From: Roridomyces roridus
Taxonomy: Eukaryota > Basidiomycota > Agaricomycetes > Agaricales > Mycenaceae
Assembly (NCBI GenBank): GCA_029378245.1
Contig: JARKIF010000411.1
Location: forward strand, 1 to 20,425
Direction: 5' to 3'
Length of the DNA stretch: 20,425 nt
Position numbers and translations under genes: made by a program
The notes under the pieces: model-generated
Databases searched by the model: none
What the model was told of the DNA's origin: nothing
The model's input: only the letters and a program-made list of their open reading frames with translations
In this document: positions 1-8,645 of the stretch, piece after piece
Numbering within the stretch: the stretch's first letter is position 1
Layout: the number at the start of each line of letters is the position of its first letter

Positions 1-242
1 AGCCGCAAGAACGCAGATGGCTGCAAGACAGTCATTAATTGAACAAGATACCCAAGAAGCATGCTCACGTCCGCGATGGAGGGAACAGAGAAGGTCGGGA
101 CACCTTTGGCCAAGCTACCAAAGCCAGCCTCGGAGCCCCAAGCGGCATCAGAGAATTCCTCATCGTCAGCGGCCAACGCCTGTGCTCTGCGGATTTCGCT
201 CTGGGCGCTGGTGGTCGAGAAACGATCAACAAGAGAGTTCAT
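1..242 (-). CDS. 5' part of an unrecognised gene, cut by the window edge
   Basis: The ATG is at 242. Exon 1 (242-69) gives 58 residues starting MNSLVDRFSTT, followed by a polar, acidic stretch (ADDEEFSDAAWGSEAG). A phase-0 intron follows at 68-21: it starts GTGAGC, ends TTGCAG and is 48 nt long. Exon 2 opens at 20 with P-S-A-F-L-R and runs off the window, so most of the protein is missing. I do not recognise the family. The start is supported by an open frame from the ATG to a good splice donor and by its position 70 bp after the stop of the upstream gene on the same strand. Such short spacing implies that its promoter overlaps the 3' end of that gene. Confidence 0.6.
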   Translation of the reverse strand, partial: MNSLVDRFSTTSAQSEIRRAQALAADDEEFSDAAWGSEAGFGSLAKGVPTFSVPSIADVSMLLGYLVQLMTVLQPSAFLR

Positions 243-312
243 GGTTGGTGGAGAGTCGAAGCCGCGTCAGCGTCGCGTTATTTGGCCATCGCAAACACTG
301 ATGCCGCATAAA

Positions 313-2041
313 TTACCGAAATAACGATACGATAAGTAGAAGATTAGTACATGGAGAATTATACCAAAAGACCCACTGTGAAAATATAAGTTCCCAGCAA
401 GGTGCACGGTGATACAGGCGTACCTTGAAAAAATCCGAGCCGATACATTGTATATGTAGATCCAGTCTTCGACGATACATTCGTTCAATCGTGGGCTCAA
501 CGCCATCCATGCTGCCGGCCTCCGAATCCTCCACCACACCTAGGCACGCAGCCTTCATGAGTTTCACCAAAGATGCAAAAAAGATGGGCAACTGCAAAAT
601 AGTTGAATGGAACGCGAAGCGAGCGGAGGCGTCGTTGATCACCTGTCGGCGGGGGGAAGGCAAAACCAGGTTCAAGAAATCCAATTCATCGATGAAGTGC
701 GGCGACTCTTTGTCCAGATTCAGAGGAGTATATGATGTCCCTTTCTCGAGATCTTCGGGCGACTCTGGGATTTCATCTGGGTTTGTCGGTTCCCAAACGA
801 AACGGAGTAGAAAGCCGAGGCCTAGGTGGGATTTAGCATCGCCAGAACCGGGGAAATAGCGACTCACTTCGTTGGCTATCCGGCTGTGTGTATATGCACG
901 TCACAGTCCAGTCCTCCAGATTGAAAAGTTGGACTCTTGTACTTTGATGTCTGTGATGAGGAGATTGGTGATATCCTCGTATAAGCTGACAGCTGCGTAT
1001 GCTTCGGGTCCTCCGAGCCAAGAACAGGATTTGGCCCGCGGGCGCGTGGGGCAGATACGGGTGGCTTGAAGATGCCTTTTGCGCAAGCTCCCGCTCTGTT
1101 TTGACCTCATACTCCAGGTCCCGTTCTGAACTGGAGTCAGTGCGAGTAAAGGCTGCGATGGACGGCCTTACGGAGTTGTCTCAGGTTCTCAATCTCGGTA
1201 TTCTTTTCCCTGATGAGCTTTTCCCGCTCGTCCGCAACACCTTTCCAATAAGTCACTTGGTCTTCCGCCGAACGTTTTTCTTGATCAGCCTTTTCTCGGG
1301 TGACCATGTGAAGCACCGAGCTCTTGCCATTCGTCGATAAAGGCTCCTGGCGACCGAGCATCTCTTCGTATTGCTTGATGAGAAGATCCTTGGCTAGCAT
1401 ACAGTCAAGCACAGAGCTGGAGGAGCGTTTTGTTGCTGACCTTCAATTTGTTCTTCGTATTTCTCCGCCTGACGCTTGCAAGTTCTTCTGGCTCCGTCTC
1501 GCGCACTCGTAACACTTCCTCAAGCTGAGCCGTAACACTTTGGATGTTCTTCTCCATCTGTGGAAAGGTAAATTTGGGTAAAAAGGGCCGGGTAGGATGG
1601 ACCTACCATTTGTAGCCGACGACGCATACGTTCATTCTCCTTGGCTAAGTCGCGCTTATTGTTGGCTGTCGCGTTGTTTATAGCCCGCGCGGTCCCCACT
1701 GGTCCGATTTCATCTTCATCGTCGTCGATAACTTCCACAGCCTGCTTCCTGGATGCCGCCTCGCTCGGTGCCTTGCCCTTGCCCTTGGCCGCCACCGCCT
1801 TGCCGTTGACAGGTTTCCGGCTTTTCGGTGGGTCTACTTGAACGATTTCGTCCTCTTCGCTGTCATCCTGCGCCCGGGGCATGTCTTCAGACTCCGTCTC
1901 CGGCACGACCTTGCTGGTCGGCTTGCGTTTGGGCTTGGCTGCAGGTTTGGAGGGACCCGCGCGAGAGCGAGAGACTGAGAATGGTTAATGTCTGCAAAAG
2001 AAAACGCGCGATATCCTACCCGACGATTCTCCTCCCGGCAT
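313..2041 (-). CDS. Monopolin complex subunit Csm1/Pcs1-like chromosome segregation protein, frame-broken
   Basis: Csm1/Pcs1 proteins are nuclear coiled-coil dimers that clamp kinetochore microtubule sites and act at rDNA and centromeres. Exon 1 (2041-2020) and exon 2 (1974-1607) join in phase and give a basic then acidic N-terminus (KPKRKPTSK, then EDEIVQVD and VIDDDEDE) ending in an arginine-rich helix. Exon 3 starts at 1557. Coiled-coil segments follow (KDLLIKQYEEMLG; RDLEYEVKTERELAQ), with an intron at 1171-1126. The C-terminal globular domain shows LYEDITNLLITDIK, a WTVTCIYT strand and, after an intron at 867-822, LGFLLRFVWE and YTPLNLDKESPHFIDEL, the usual order for this family. A possible final intron (423-376, 48 nt) keeps frame either way, so the last 21 residues are uncertain. 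The conserved reading changes frame about five times (near 1400-1480, 1035, 985 and 925), each time as if one base were missing. A 71-nt GC-rich intron could replace two of these breaks. The family call rests on motif order, not on alignment. Confidence 0.72.
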
Positions 2042-2118
2042 CGCGTTGAGAAGATTGTGGTTGACAGTCGAGGCGCGTTTGGATCACGTGCACGATTATT
2101 TTATTGTTATTTGAATTT
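2042..2118 (-). promoter_or_regulatory. Short intergenic promoter of the Csm1-like gene
   Basis: Only 77 bp separate the stop of the SAM37-like gene from the ATG of the Csm1-like gene on the same strand. The gap contains a palindromic CACGTG E-box at 2085-2090 overlapping GTGCAC. Two ACGCGT hexamers (2198-2203 and 2271-2276) lie just upstream inside the SAM37 coding end. ACGCGT is the MluI cell-cycle box bound by MBF in yeasts. Whether it works here is inference. Confidence 0.3.
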
Positions 2119-3059
2119 CTACAAAACAGCTTCTTCTGGACGAGTAAATGCGCCAGAGACTATTCCTCGCACTCTCAGCTCCCAGGCAACGAGATTCACG
2201 CGTCTCGTCACTTCTGTTCGAACAATATGATTCGCGTTGTGCAGGATACTGTGCAGATAGGCAAACACCAACGCGTCCAAAGGCGTCGGGTCACTAGAGA
2301 GTGTCAGTGCAAGAGCAGTTGGAATGAAGAACAAGACATACGAGGAGCCTAGAAACCATTTGTCGGTGCCCAGTCGGTCGGCGATGGCAGAAATGGCATC
2401 ACAATACTTGGATTCGACGTGCTTCGGGGAGAGGCGCGTGCCAAATATCGGGAATACTGTGCTCAGGCCAGAGAGAGGCGGCGGAGGCGGCGATAGAATA
2501 GATTCCAGAGGGCGAGACGGTGTAATAGGAAACGAGAGGAGAGACCACAAGTAAGAGGGCGAGGGTTGGGCCATTATCTTTGGCAACGATGAGGTGCCAG
2601 AAGCAGAGCGACATAAACACGCACCAGAGCTGCATGGACGTCTCCTTCGAGAAGGGATACCCATGCCCTGCTTTCGTCCAAAGCTGCCTGGTCTTTATAC
2701 CCTTCCAAGGGGCGTTCCGATTCTCCGAGCACCTCGTCTACCCAGGTTGGAATAAGCTGGGCAGGATGAAGCTCTCCGTCGGCAAGATGCAGATTGGGCA
2801 GTCGAGCACCCTTGGCGCCTTCTGGAGCCACATCATAGCGCAAAGCAATTTTCGTTACCCCGCGAAGGGCGAGATATGCCTGCCATTTGAGACACTCAAC
2901 GTCGGTGCTGAGACGCAGAGTGGAGCTGGGAGGCTGTATCCAAAGGGTCGGGACGCGAGGGGGGGCTCCTGACTGTGGCTTTATGGCAGGAAAGGTGTGC
3001 AGAGGGAAGAGGGAGAAGAGGTGCGCGATTGCTGGCGGCACCTCCATCAGAGCTGGCAT
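2119..3059 (-). CDS. SAM37: SAM37/metaxin-like subunit of the mitochondrial sorting and assembly machinery
   Basis: Sam37 (Tom37, metaxin family) sits on the cytosolic face of the SAM complex and helps insert beta-barrel proteins into the mitochondrial outer membrane. Three exons join in frame: 3059-2625, 2577-2342 and 2293-2119, with introns of 47 and 48 nt. The product is 281 residues from the ATG at 3059, or 277 from the ATG at 3047. The N-terminal thioredoxin-like half has the metaxin signature LWIQPPS, then DVECLKWQAYLALRG at about residues 45-60. The C-terminal GST-like half has ISAIADRLGTDKWFLG and PTPLDALVFAYLHSIL. The first intron ends in CCAAAG, an unusual but acceptable AG. No strong C-terminal transmembrane helix is seen, unlike yeast Sam37, so membrane attachment is probably through SAM partners. 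The gene is divergent from VPS54 with only 23 bp between the start codons. The frame is intact. Confidence 0.85.
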
Positions 3060-3082
3060 CAAGCCGTGTTTGCATTCGTTCA
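3060..3082. promoter_or_regulatory. Ultra-short divergent start region, SAM37 / VPS54
   Basis: The SAM37 ATG (3059, minus) and the VPS54 ATG (3083, plus) are 23 bp apart. If both starts are right, each promoter and 5' leader must lie inside the first exon of the other gene, and the two transcripts overlap at their 5' ends. No TATA box fits in the gap. Confidence 0.5.
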
Positions 3083-6000
3083 ATGTCCTCTCACTCTTCG
3101 GAGAGTCTGTCTCGGCCTGGGTCCCCACTCTCTCCGCTACCTCCCACTGCTCGTCCGTATAGATTTAATTGGGACGGCACACAAAAAGGCCCAGAAAGTG
3201 TCTCGGGCACAACTGAGGGTGGCAGGGACTATTTTGCAGGCCCTTCGCGTCTTAATCTATTCAACAACTCTACCGCGACCCTTCCACTTGGTTCATTTCC
3301 CCAGCAATGGAGCAGCTCTACTCATGGCTTCCATGGTGCGTGCTCAGAGTTCGCTTGTAATTTAGCGTCTCACCGGTGACATCTAGCCATCTCCACCGTA
3401 CTAAACAACCCGCACAAACGACAGGCTCCTCCAAAGGCCCATTCTGCACTTCCCCCAGTTGTTCCTGCCGACCTTCCGCGAGTTCGGCGGAAAGACTTTG
3501 ATTCGTACTTGCGTGCCATTACTCCAGAATGGGACCGCCTGGAGCACAGTAACCAAGTAAACCGCGACGCGGAAATGCAGCTCGAAGGCTCTTCAACACC
3601 ACGAGCTTCGTCCTCGAACGGCCCGTTTGCCACAACTCCCGGCCGGCCACTTCCCCCGCTCGACGTGGTCCCATCCGTGTTCTTCAAATCCAACTTCAAC
3701 CTCGGCGACCCCCGAACGTTCAATGCCGTCACAGAGCAAGATTCGCCGAACCATGATCCTGGAGCTGATCCCACCTCGCTCTCTTACTCTCTACCTCTCC
3801 TCGAGAAATTCTCCCACTACGCGGACACGGTGGAGCAGCATCTCGTGCGCGAGATATCGCTGCGTTCGGCATCGTTCTTTGCTGCGCTGACCAATCTCCA
3901 CGAGCTGCAAATGAATCGGAGGAGTGTCTCGCGCGAATATCGCAACTACGGACACAGCTCAAGGATATCGACGAGCAGAGTGCAAAGAAGGGTCTGCATA
4001 TCGTACAGAAGGGAAGCCGGGTGCGGAACCTCGGAAAGGTACGAGAAGGGGTGAAATTTGTGGGCAGCGTGGTGGAAATGACTGGGGCGGCCAAGTCGCT
4101 CGTCGCTGCAGGCCAATGGGATCGGGCTTTGGGTGCCGTGGAGGAGATGGAGAAAATGTGGGGAGAATCTACGCGGGCGCCAGAACCTCCGCCACCCACT
4201 TTGATGCGGGCCTCGTCCTCGTCCTCTAACAAGAGCGGCCACATAAATGGGAACGGAAAACTTGCACCAATGCCTGAAGAGCAACCTCCCAACGTACCCC
4301 CACCAATACCGCTCTCTTCACTCAGTGCATTCGCTGCGCTTCCAGAACATTTGCGCACTCTGACGATGGAGATCACCTCTTCGCTGTCCAATGAGCTTGT
4401 TTCGGTCCTGCGCGCCAATCTTTTGGAATGTATCAGCGAGGATGCGCCCTCTGCCCGGTATCAGAGCCTGAAGGACCGGCTATTGCCTCTCCTGCAAGGT
4501 TTGGCAAGAACCAAGGGCGTACGAGAAGCGACATTATCATGGCGAGAGGTCGTGTTGAATGAGATGCGGGGTGTGATCCGACGGGTGAAGCCTTTCGTTT
4601 TTCAGTTAGCGCTGTGCTGATGTCTGTAGCATCTTCCTGCGTTCGACCCCGCGGATGAAGAGTCTCGATCTCCGAATCCAACTGGTGGGGACACTCCGAG
4701 GTAATGGCTCTCCTGCTGGCACCAACCCTGCGTTAAATTGTCATTAGACCGGGCCTGGGCAATCATCTGCGAAACCTATCACATCCAGAATTCTTGGAGC
4801 TCATTAAATCTATCTATAAGAGTTATCTGAATGCCGTGGAGGGTCTGCACTCACAGGGCGTTGCTTTCATAGAGGTGCTCGAAACCACCAGGTAAGCGTT
4901 TGCTCACGTGTCTGTTTCAGCTGCTAATTTGCTCCAAAAAGTGCCCCTGATACTGCTGCTCTTCAGGAGGAGTTTTCGGATATTCTAAGCTCTGCCGCGG
5001 AGCTTTCCAATACACAAGCGGCCAAATTGATCACTATACGCTCTGAGCAACATGCCGTGCTGAGCTTGTCCGACTTTATTGCGTTGTACAACGAATCTTG
5101 GACATTTGCTGTCAAATGTGAGGTCATCTGTCGCAAGATGATTGTCGCTCTACGCGGTGTGGTCATAAGCCAGGTGGGCAAGCTATTGTTTCTTTTTTTA
5201 TGGTTGTTTTATGGTTATGTTAGTCGAAAACCTTTCTGCAAGCTTTTCACCAGGCTCGTTTGACACAGTCCGCGACACTGGTCGAGAACGAGCAATGGGA
5301 GCAAACAGATGCAACGCCTTCGATCCAGCATATTGCGGACGTGTTGGTCGACTGCGCAGTTCGAGATGCTCCAGAACTTGTGCTGGGAAGCAGTGGCGAC
5401 ACCCCTGCTGCGTTTGCTGCGTCTGTCTCCGTCTCTTCATCTGGAAGCCTATTAACACCGGCTTCATCCGCGGCTTCCATCAATGGCATCCCTGCCTCGC
5501 CTTCAGCCCCGGCCGCGAAGCCCAGCACGAATGGCGCAACGCAGAGCAAGACCACCAAGCGCCGTCTACGAATCGAGGAGCGAACATTCTCGGCCGTAGA
5601 AGCGACGTCGGAGACGCTCTCGCTCATGCTAGACTACCTGCGGGTGATCATAAATCTCTCGACGTTGACGACGGACACGATGAGCCGAATAATCGAGTTT
5701 CTGAAAGCGTTCAACTCGCGGACGTGTCAGGTTGTCCTCGGAGCCGGCGCCATGCGATCAGCTGGTCTCAAGAACATTACCGCAAAGCATCTTGGTGTGG
5801 CTAGCGCGTTCTCTCCTGGCCGTTGGACTGACAGAAACCTTGACAGCACTGGCGTCGCAGTCGCTGTCGATTATGATTTCCCTCATTCCCTACGTGCGGG
5901 AGACATTCCGCCGGCATCTTAGCCAGAAGCAGGCAGTTATGCTCGTGGAGTTTGACAAGCTCAAACGGGTGCGCGAGTCTGCTCTCCATTCTTTGCTTCC

Positions 6001-7096
6001 TTCTAAGGCGTGTGCATTACGGCAGGACTATCAGGAGCACCAGAACGAGATCCACACGAAGCTGATTGCGATTATGGGTGACCGGCTGAGCACGCATATA
6101 CGAACGTTCCAGGTGCGGAGGCAGCGTGTGTGGGTGGTTAGATGCTTACCTAATCTTCGATAAAGGCTGTCGACTGGAATGCTCCGCGGGAGGGTGTGAA
6201 TGCGTACATGGCCGTTCTGGTGCGGGAGACGGTGACGCTGCACAAAGTGCTATCACGCCATCTTTCCGTAGCCGTCGTCGAGGTGAGGGATTTTCTTTTC
6301 CATTGCGTGATTTACGCCAACTATGCTTCTGCAGGACGTGATGGCGCAGGTATTCGCTGCGATCAACCACCGCCTTTCGGAAGAGTATGCAAAACTGGTG
6401 CTACCAAGCGAGGAGGCGCGCAAGGGGTGCGTATCGATCATGTGCCTCCAGGGGGATATTCATTCATTCATTCGATGCAGGCTACTTGCGGACGCGCGGT
6501 TTTTGCACCAGAAGCTCTCGGAGCTCAAGAACGTTGGGACACCCAGTGGAATGCTGGAGATTGTCATTGCAGATCTACGTGTTGTAGGGCCCGCGAAACC
6601 TACTCCACCTGCAAGCCCTGCGATATCTGGTGCGAACCCACGCCTGCTCTCAAACCGGCTGCGATGGAATTCGCTTGCGCCGAATGCGAATGGTAGTGCT
6701 ACTAGCAGCCCGCCGCCCCCTATGCCGCCGAGTGTGAATGGCAGCACCGAGGGACCATTGCTGAATCCAGATGCGGCGGGATTCAGACAGGTGGAACCTA
6801 CTAGTCCCCGCTCTGAAAGTCCACGGCCCGAAAGTCCTTTACCTGCGCTGCCACCGGAGGCCCAGACTGCAGTGGCGGCGCCATCCAATGAGGTACTAGA
6901 AGATCCGTTGGGAGCGAGTACGCCGATACGGGCTGACCATGGTTCTTCGGCACCGTCTGAATCTGCAGCGCCGCCACCGCCGCCGACGTCGCCCCCCCTT
7001 CCCGCAGTGCCTGAATCACAATCAGTGCCGTCAGACGGTGCTGTTGATGACTCGACCAAAACGGAGAACAATGGGATCGGGCAAACGTTTGACTAG
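3083..7096 (+). CDS. VPS54: VPS54, subunit of the GARP complex for endosome-to-Golgi tethering
   Basis: Vps54 joins Vps51-53 in GARP, which tethers endosome-derived vesicles at the trans-Golgi. Eleven exons fit with introns at 3336-3386, 4585-4629, 4701-4747, 4892-4941, 5174-5253, 5795-5846, 5969-6025, 6113-6165, 6283-6334 and 6427-6480. The N-terminus is Ser/Pro-rich (MSSHSSESLSRPGSP), then HGFHAISTVLNNPHKR. The Vps54 N-terminal domain follows: a coiled coil, then GKVREGVKFVGSVVEMTGAA and GQWDRALGAVEEME. The C-terminal Vps54-like domain shows LKAFNSRTCQVVLGAGAM, then ASQSLSIMISLIPYVRETF, VLVRETVTLHKVLS and LLADARFLHQKLS. A disordered Pro/Ser-rich tail of about 170 residues ends at TAG 7094-7096. 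One frame break lies at 3909-3911, between LHELQ and NESEECLARI; one more A in the AAA run restores frame, and every other junction then keeps phase. The product would be 1157 residues. The gene is divergent from SAM37. Confidence 0.93.
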
Positions 7097-7166
7097 TATG
7101 TGATACCGGAGAGGTTGCTTCTGGGGAATGGAGTAGAATACTGGCATATAATTAAATCTTATAGGA

Positions 7167-7447
7167 ATGGGAACGCGGTGGACTTGGTGAGGCTCCCTCT
7201 CAAGGTTGTGTTGCCACGGCCAACAGTTTTTGTCATGCTTCCATTTTTCAGTCGAGTCAAAGCCGTCGCCGATCGCGTCTTCGCACGCGAATCTGGAGGA
7301 ATTTTAAAGATGGAGATTGGGTGGCACGCCGCCGTTGAGGTTTGGGGACCCGAGTGGCCTTCAGCCCAGTCGGGCGTCGTTGTTACCGTAAATGGTGGCC
7401 CATGGGACCAGGCTGACATTGAAATTCGAATAAACTCCGACTCCTAA
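7167..7447 (+). CDS. Possible small protein of about 71 residues, unrecognised
   Basis: An ATG at 7167 followed by a 65-nt intron (7187-7251, GTGAGG to TTTTTCAG) joins in phase to an open exon (7252-7447) ending TAA. The exon reads like folded protein (GWHAAVEVWGPEWPS, GVVVTVNGGPWDQADIEIRI). An AT-rich TATA-like stretch (CATATAATTAAAT) lies about 20 bp upstream. Without the intron the same frame is open from a GTG at 7100, straight after the VPS54 stop, so it could also be VPS54 3' UTR or an alternative 3' exon. No family is recognised. Confidence 0.3.
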
Positions 7448-7512
7448 AGCAATACAAAAAATATCTCTTGTTTTTGGTTATGCCCGATCGGCATCAAACG
7501 TTGGCGTCTTGC

Positions 7513-7519
7513 ATATAAG
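7513..7519 (+). promoter_or_regulatory. TATA-like box of the Ecl1-like gene
   Basis: ATATAAG lies about 50 bp before the ATG at 7569, and the leader between them is C-rich (CCACCCCCACCGACC) up to the start. Spacing and composition fit a core promoter. Function is inferred. Confidence 0.35.
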
Positions 7520-7568
7520 TGAGTGAGATCGCCCAGCCAGGGCGACTGACTGCCCACCCCCACCGACC

Positions 7569-8645
7569 ATGTTCCAGCTCGACGTCTGTCTCTCCTGTGG
7601 CAAGGACCTTCAGGACGGGTACGCTCTTCTTTGTCTTCCCTTCCACCACCATGCCGACCGTCGTCCCCGCAGCCGTGCATACTGCAATGACTTTTGCCAG
7701 AACGGCGACGCTTCTTCCTCCGAGGCCAGCAGCCCTTTCTCATCCCCACACCTCGCATACGCCAGTGGCACCCAGGATGTCCCGCCTTTCACCCTCGGCA
7801 AGGCCCATGAGCGTTACTCCACTTCATCCTCGTCTGCGTCCTCTTGGTCCGTAGTGACTGACGACGACAGCGAGTACGAACACGGTCCTTCGCAGGCGTT
7901 ATTCTACGCCCGACGACCCTCGGGAACCAACAACGCGTCGATCTTTCCCCACCTGCGCGCCTCGTCCGCTTCATCTGTCTGTCTCCCCCAAAGCGCGCCC
8001 TCCTCCGACCACTTTCTTTCCAATGACGACGAGGATTACGCCTCGGACGTTCCTTTGGAGAAACCAGTACAGCATACAATGGCCCCCAGTGCTGCCTCCA
8101 CCACCAAGTCACGGCGCAAGCGCAACCGTGCCAGTCTCCCTGCCTACTTTTCCATCCTCACGACCAGCAGTACCACGGCAGCTGCACGCATGTCACCAGT
8201 GTCTGTTTCCTCCACAAACACCTTCTCCCGGCACTCTCCACCGACGCCCAAGCTGGCGTCTGCTTATGCGCATACAGCGCCTCCAAGTGCGATCAACAGC
8301 CACTTCACCCCTCGGGGCCGCAGGAACGACGCTTCGCCGCACCTTCTGCGCTCGGCCAGTCGGTCCTGCTCTCCTTCCCCCGACTGCCGCCGGGACTCGG
8401 ACGAAAAGGTGGCTGATTGGAGCTCAGCTATGGCGCGGGAGCGTGGCCGTGCAGTCCGACGCAACAGTAGTTCCAGCGCTGATGTATCGCCTTCTGGCAG
8501 TCGGGCACCCACTCGAGGTCGTGCACGTGTCAACGAGCTCGACGGACCCACGAGCCCTGAGCGCCCAGGCTTTGGCCATGGACGTAGTGGGCTCATCTCC
8601 CGTGCCAAGCGCGGCGTGATGGACAGTCCCACCGCACCGCTGTGA
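7569..8645 (+). CDS. Ecl1-like CxxC zinc-binding, life-span-regulator family protein
   Basis: The ATG is at 7569. The first exon (7569-7618) and second exon (7673-8645) are joined over a 54-nt intron (GTACGC to CCGCAG) that could be read through in frame. Splicing brings CLSCGK directly up to GRAYCNDFCQ, giving CxxC-x(n)-YCxxxC at residues 7-27. This is the arrangement of fungal Ecl1/2/3-type proteins, in which the cysteines bind zinc; in fission yeast they extend chronological life span under nutrient stress. The product is 340 residues. The rest is Ser/Pro/Arg-rich and probably disordered, with an acidic patch (NDDEDYASDV) followed by basic KSRRKRNRAS, a likely nuclear localisation signal, and several SP/TP sites that could be phosphorylated. 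The short cysteine motif is the only real family evidence. Another treble-clef zinc protein is possible. Confidence 0.65.
   Translation: MFQLDVCLSCGKDLQDGYALLCLPFHHHADRRPRSRAYCNDFCQNGDASSSEASSPFSSPHLAYASGTQDVPPFTLGKAHERYSTSSSSASSWSVVTDDDSEYEHGPSQALFYARRPSGTNNASIFPHLRASSASSVCLPQSAPSSDHFLSNDDEDYASDVPLEKPVQHTMAPSAASTTKSRRKRNRASLPAYFSILTTSSTTAAARMSPVSVSSTNTFSRHSPPTPKLASAYAHTAPPSAINSHFTPRGRRNDASPHLLRSASRSCSPSPDCRRDSDEKVADWSSAMARERGRAVRRNSSSSADVSPSGSRAPTRGRARVNELDGPTSPERPGFGHGRSGLISRAKRGVMDSPTAPL

Noticed and set aside
985..1060. A 71-nt intron in the Csm1-like gene that would remove two frame breaks
   Set aside because: Possible, but the skipped sequence is GC-rich, lacks a branch site and itself reads like coding (NPVLGSEDPKHTQLSA), so missing bases seem more likely.
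3729..4418. 229-codon minus-strand open frame opposite VPS54
   Set aside because: Antisense shadow of conserved VPS54 exon 2; low-complexity composition and no recognised domain.
6461..6474. ATTC short tandem repeat
   Set aside because: About three copies inside a VPS54 intron; too short to mean anything.
6460..7071. 203-codon minus-strand open frame opposite the VPS54 tail
   Set aside because: It is Gly/Ser-rich shadow of the Pro/Ser-rich plus-strand coding sequence and has no start or splice logic.
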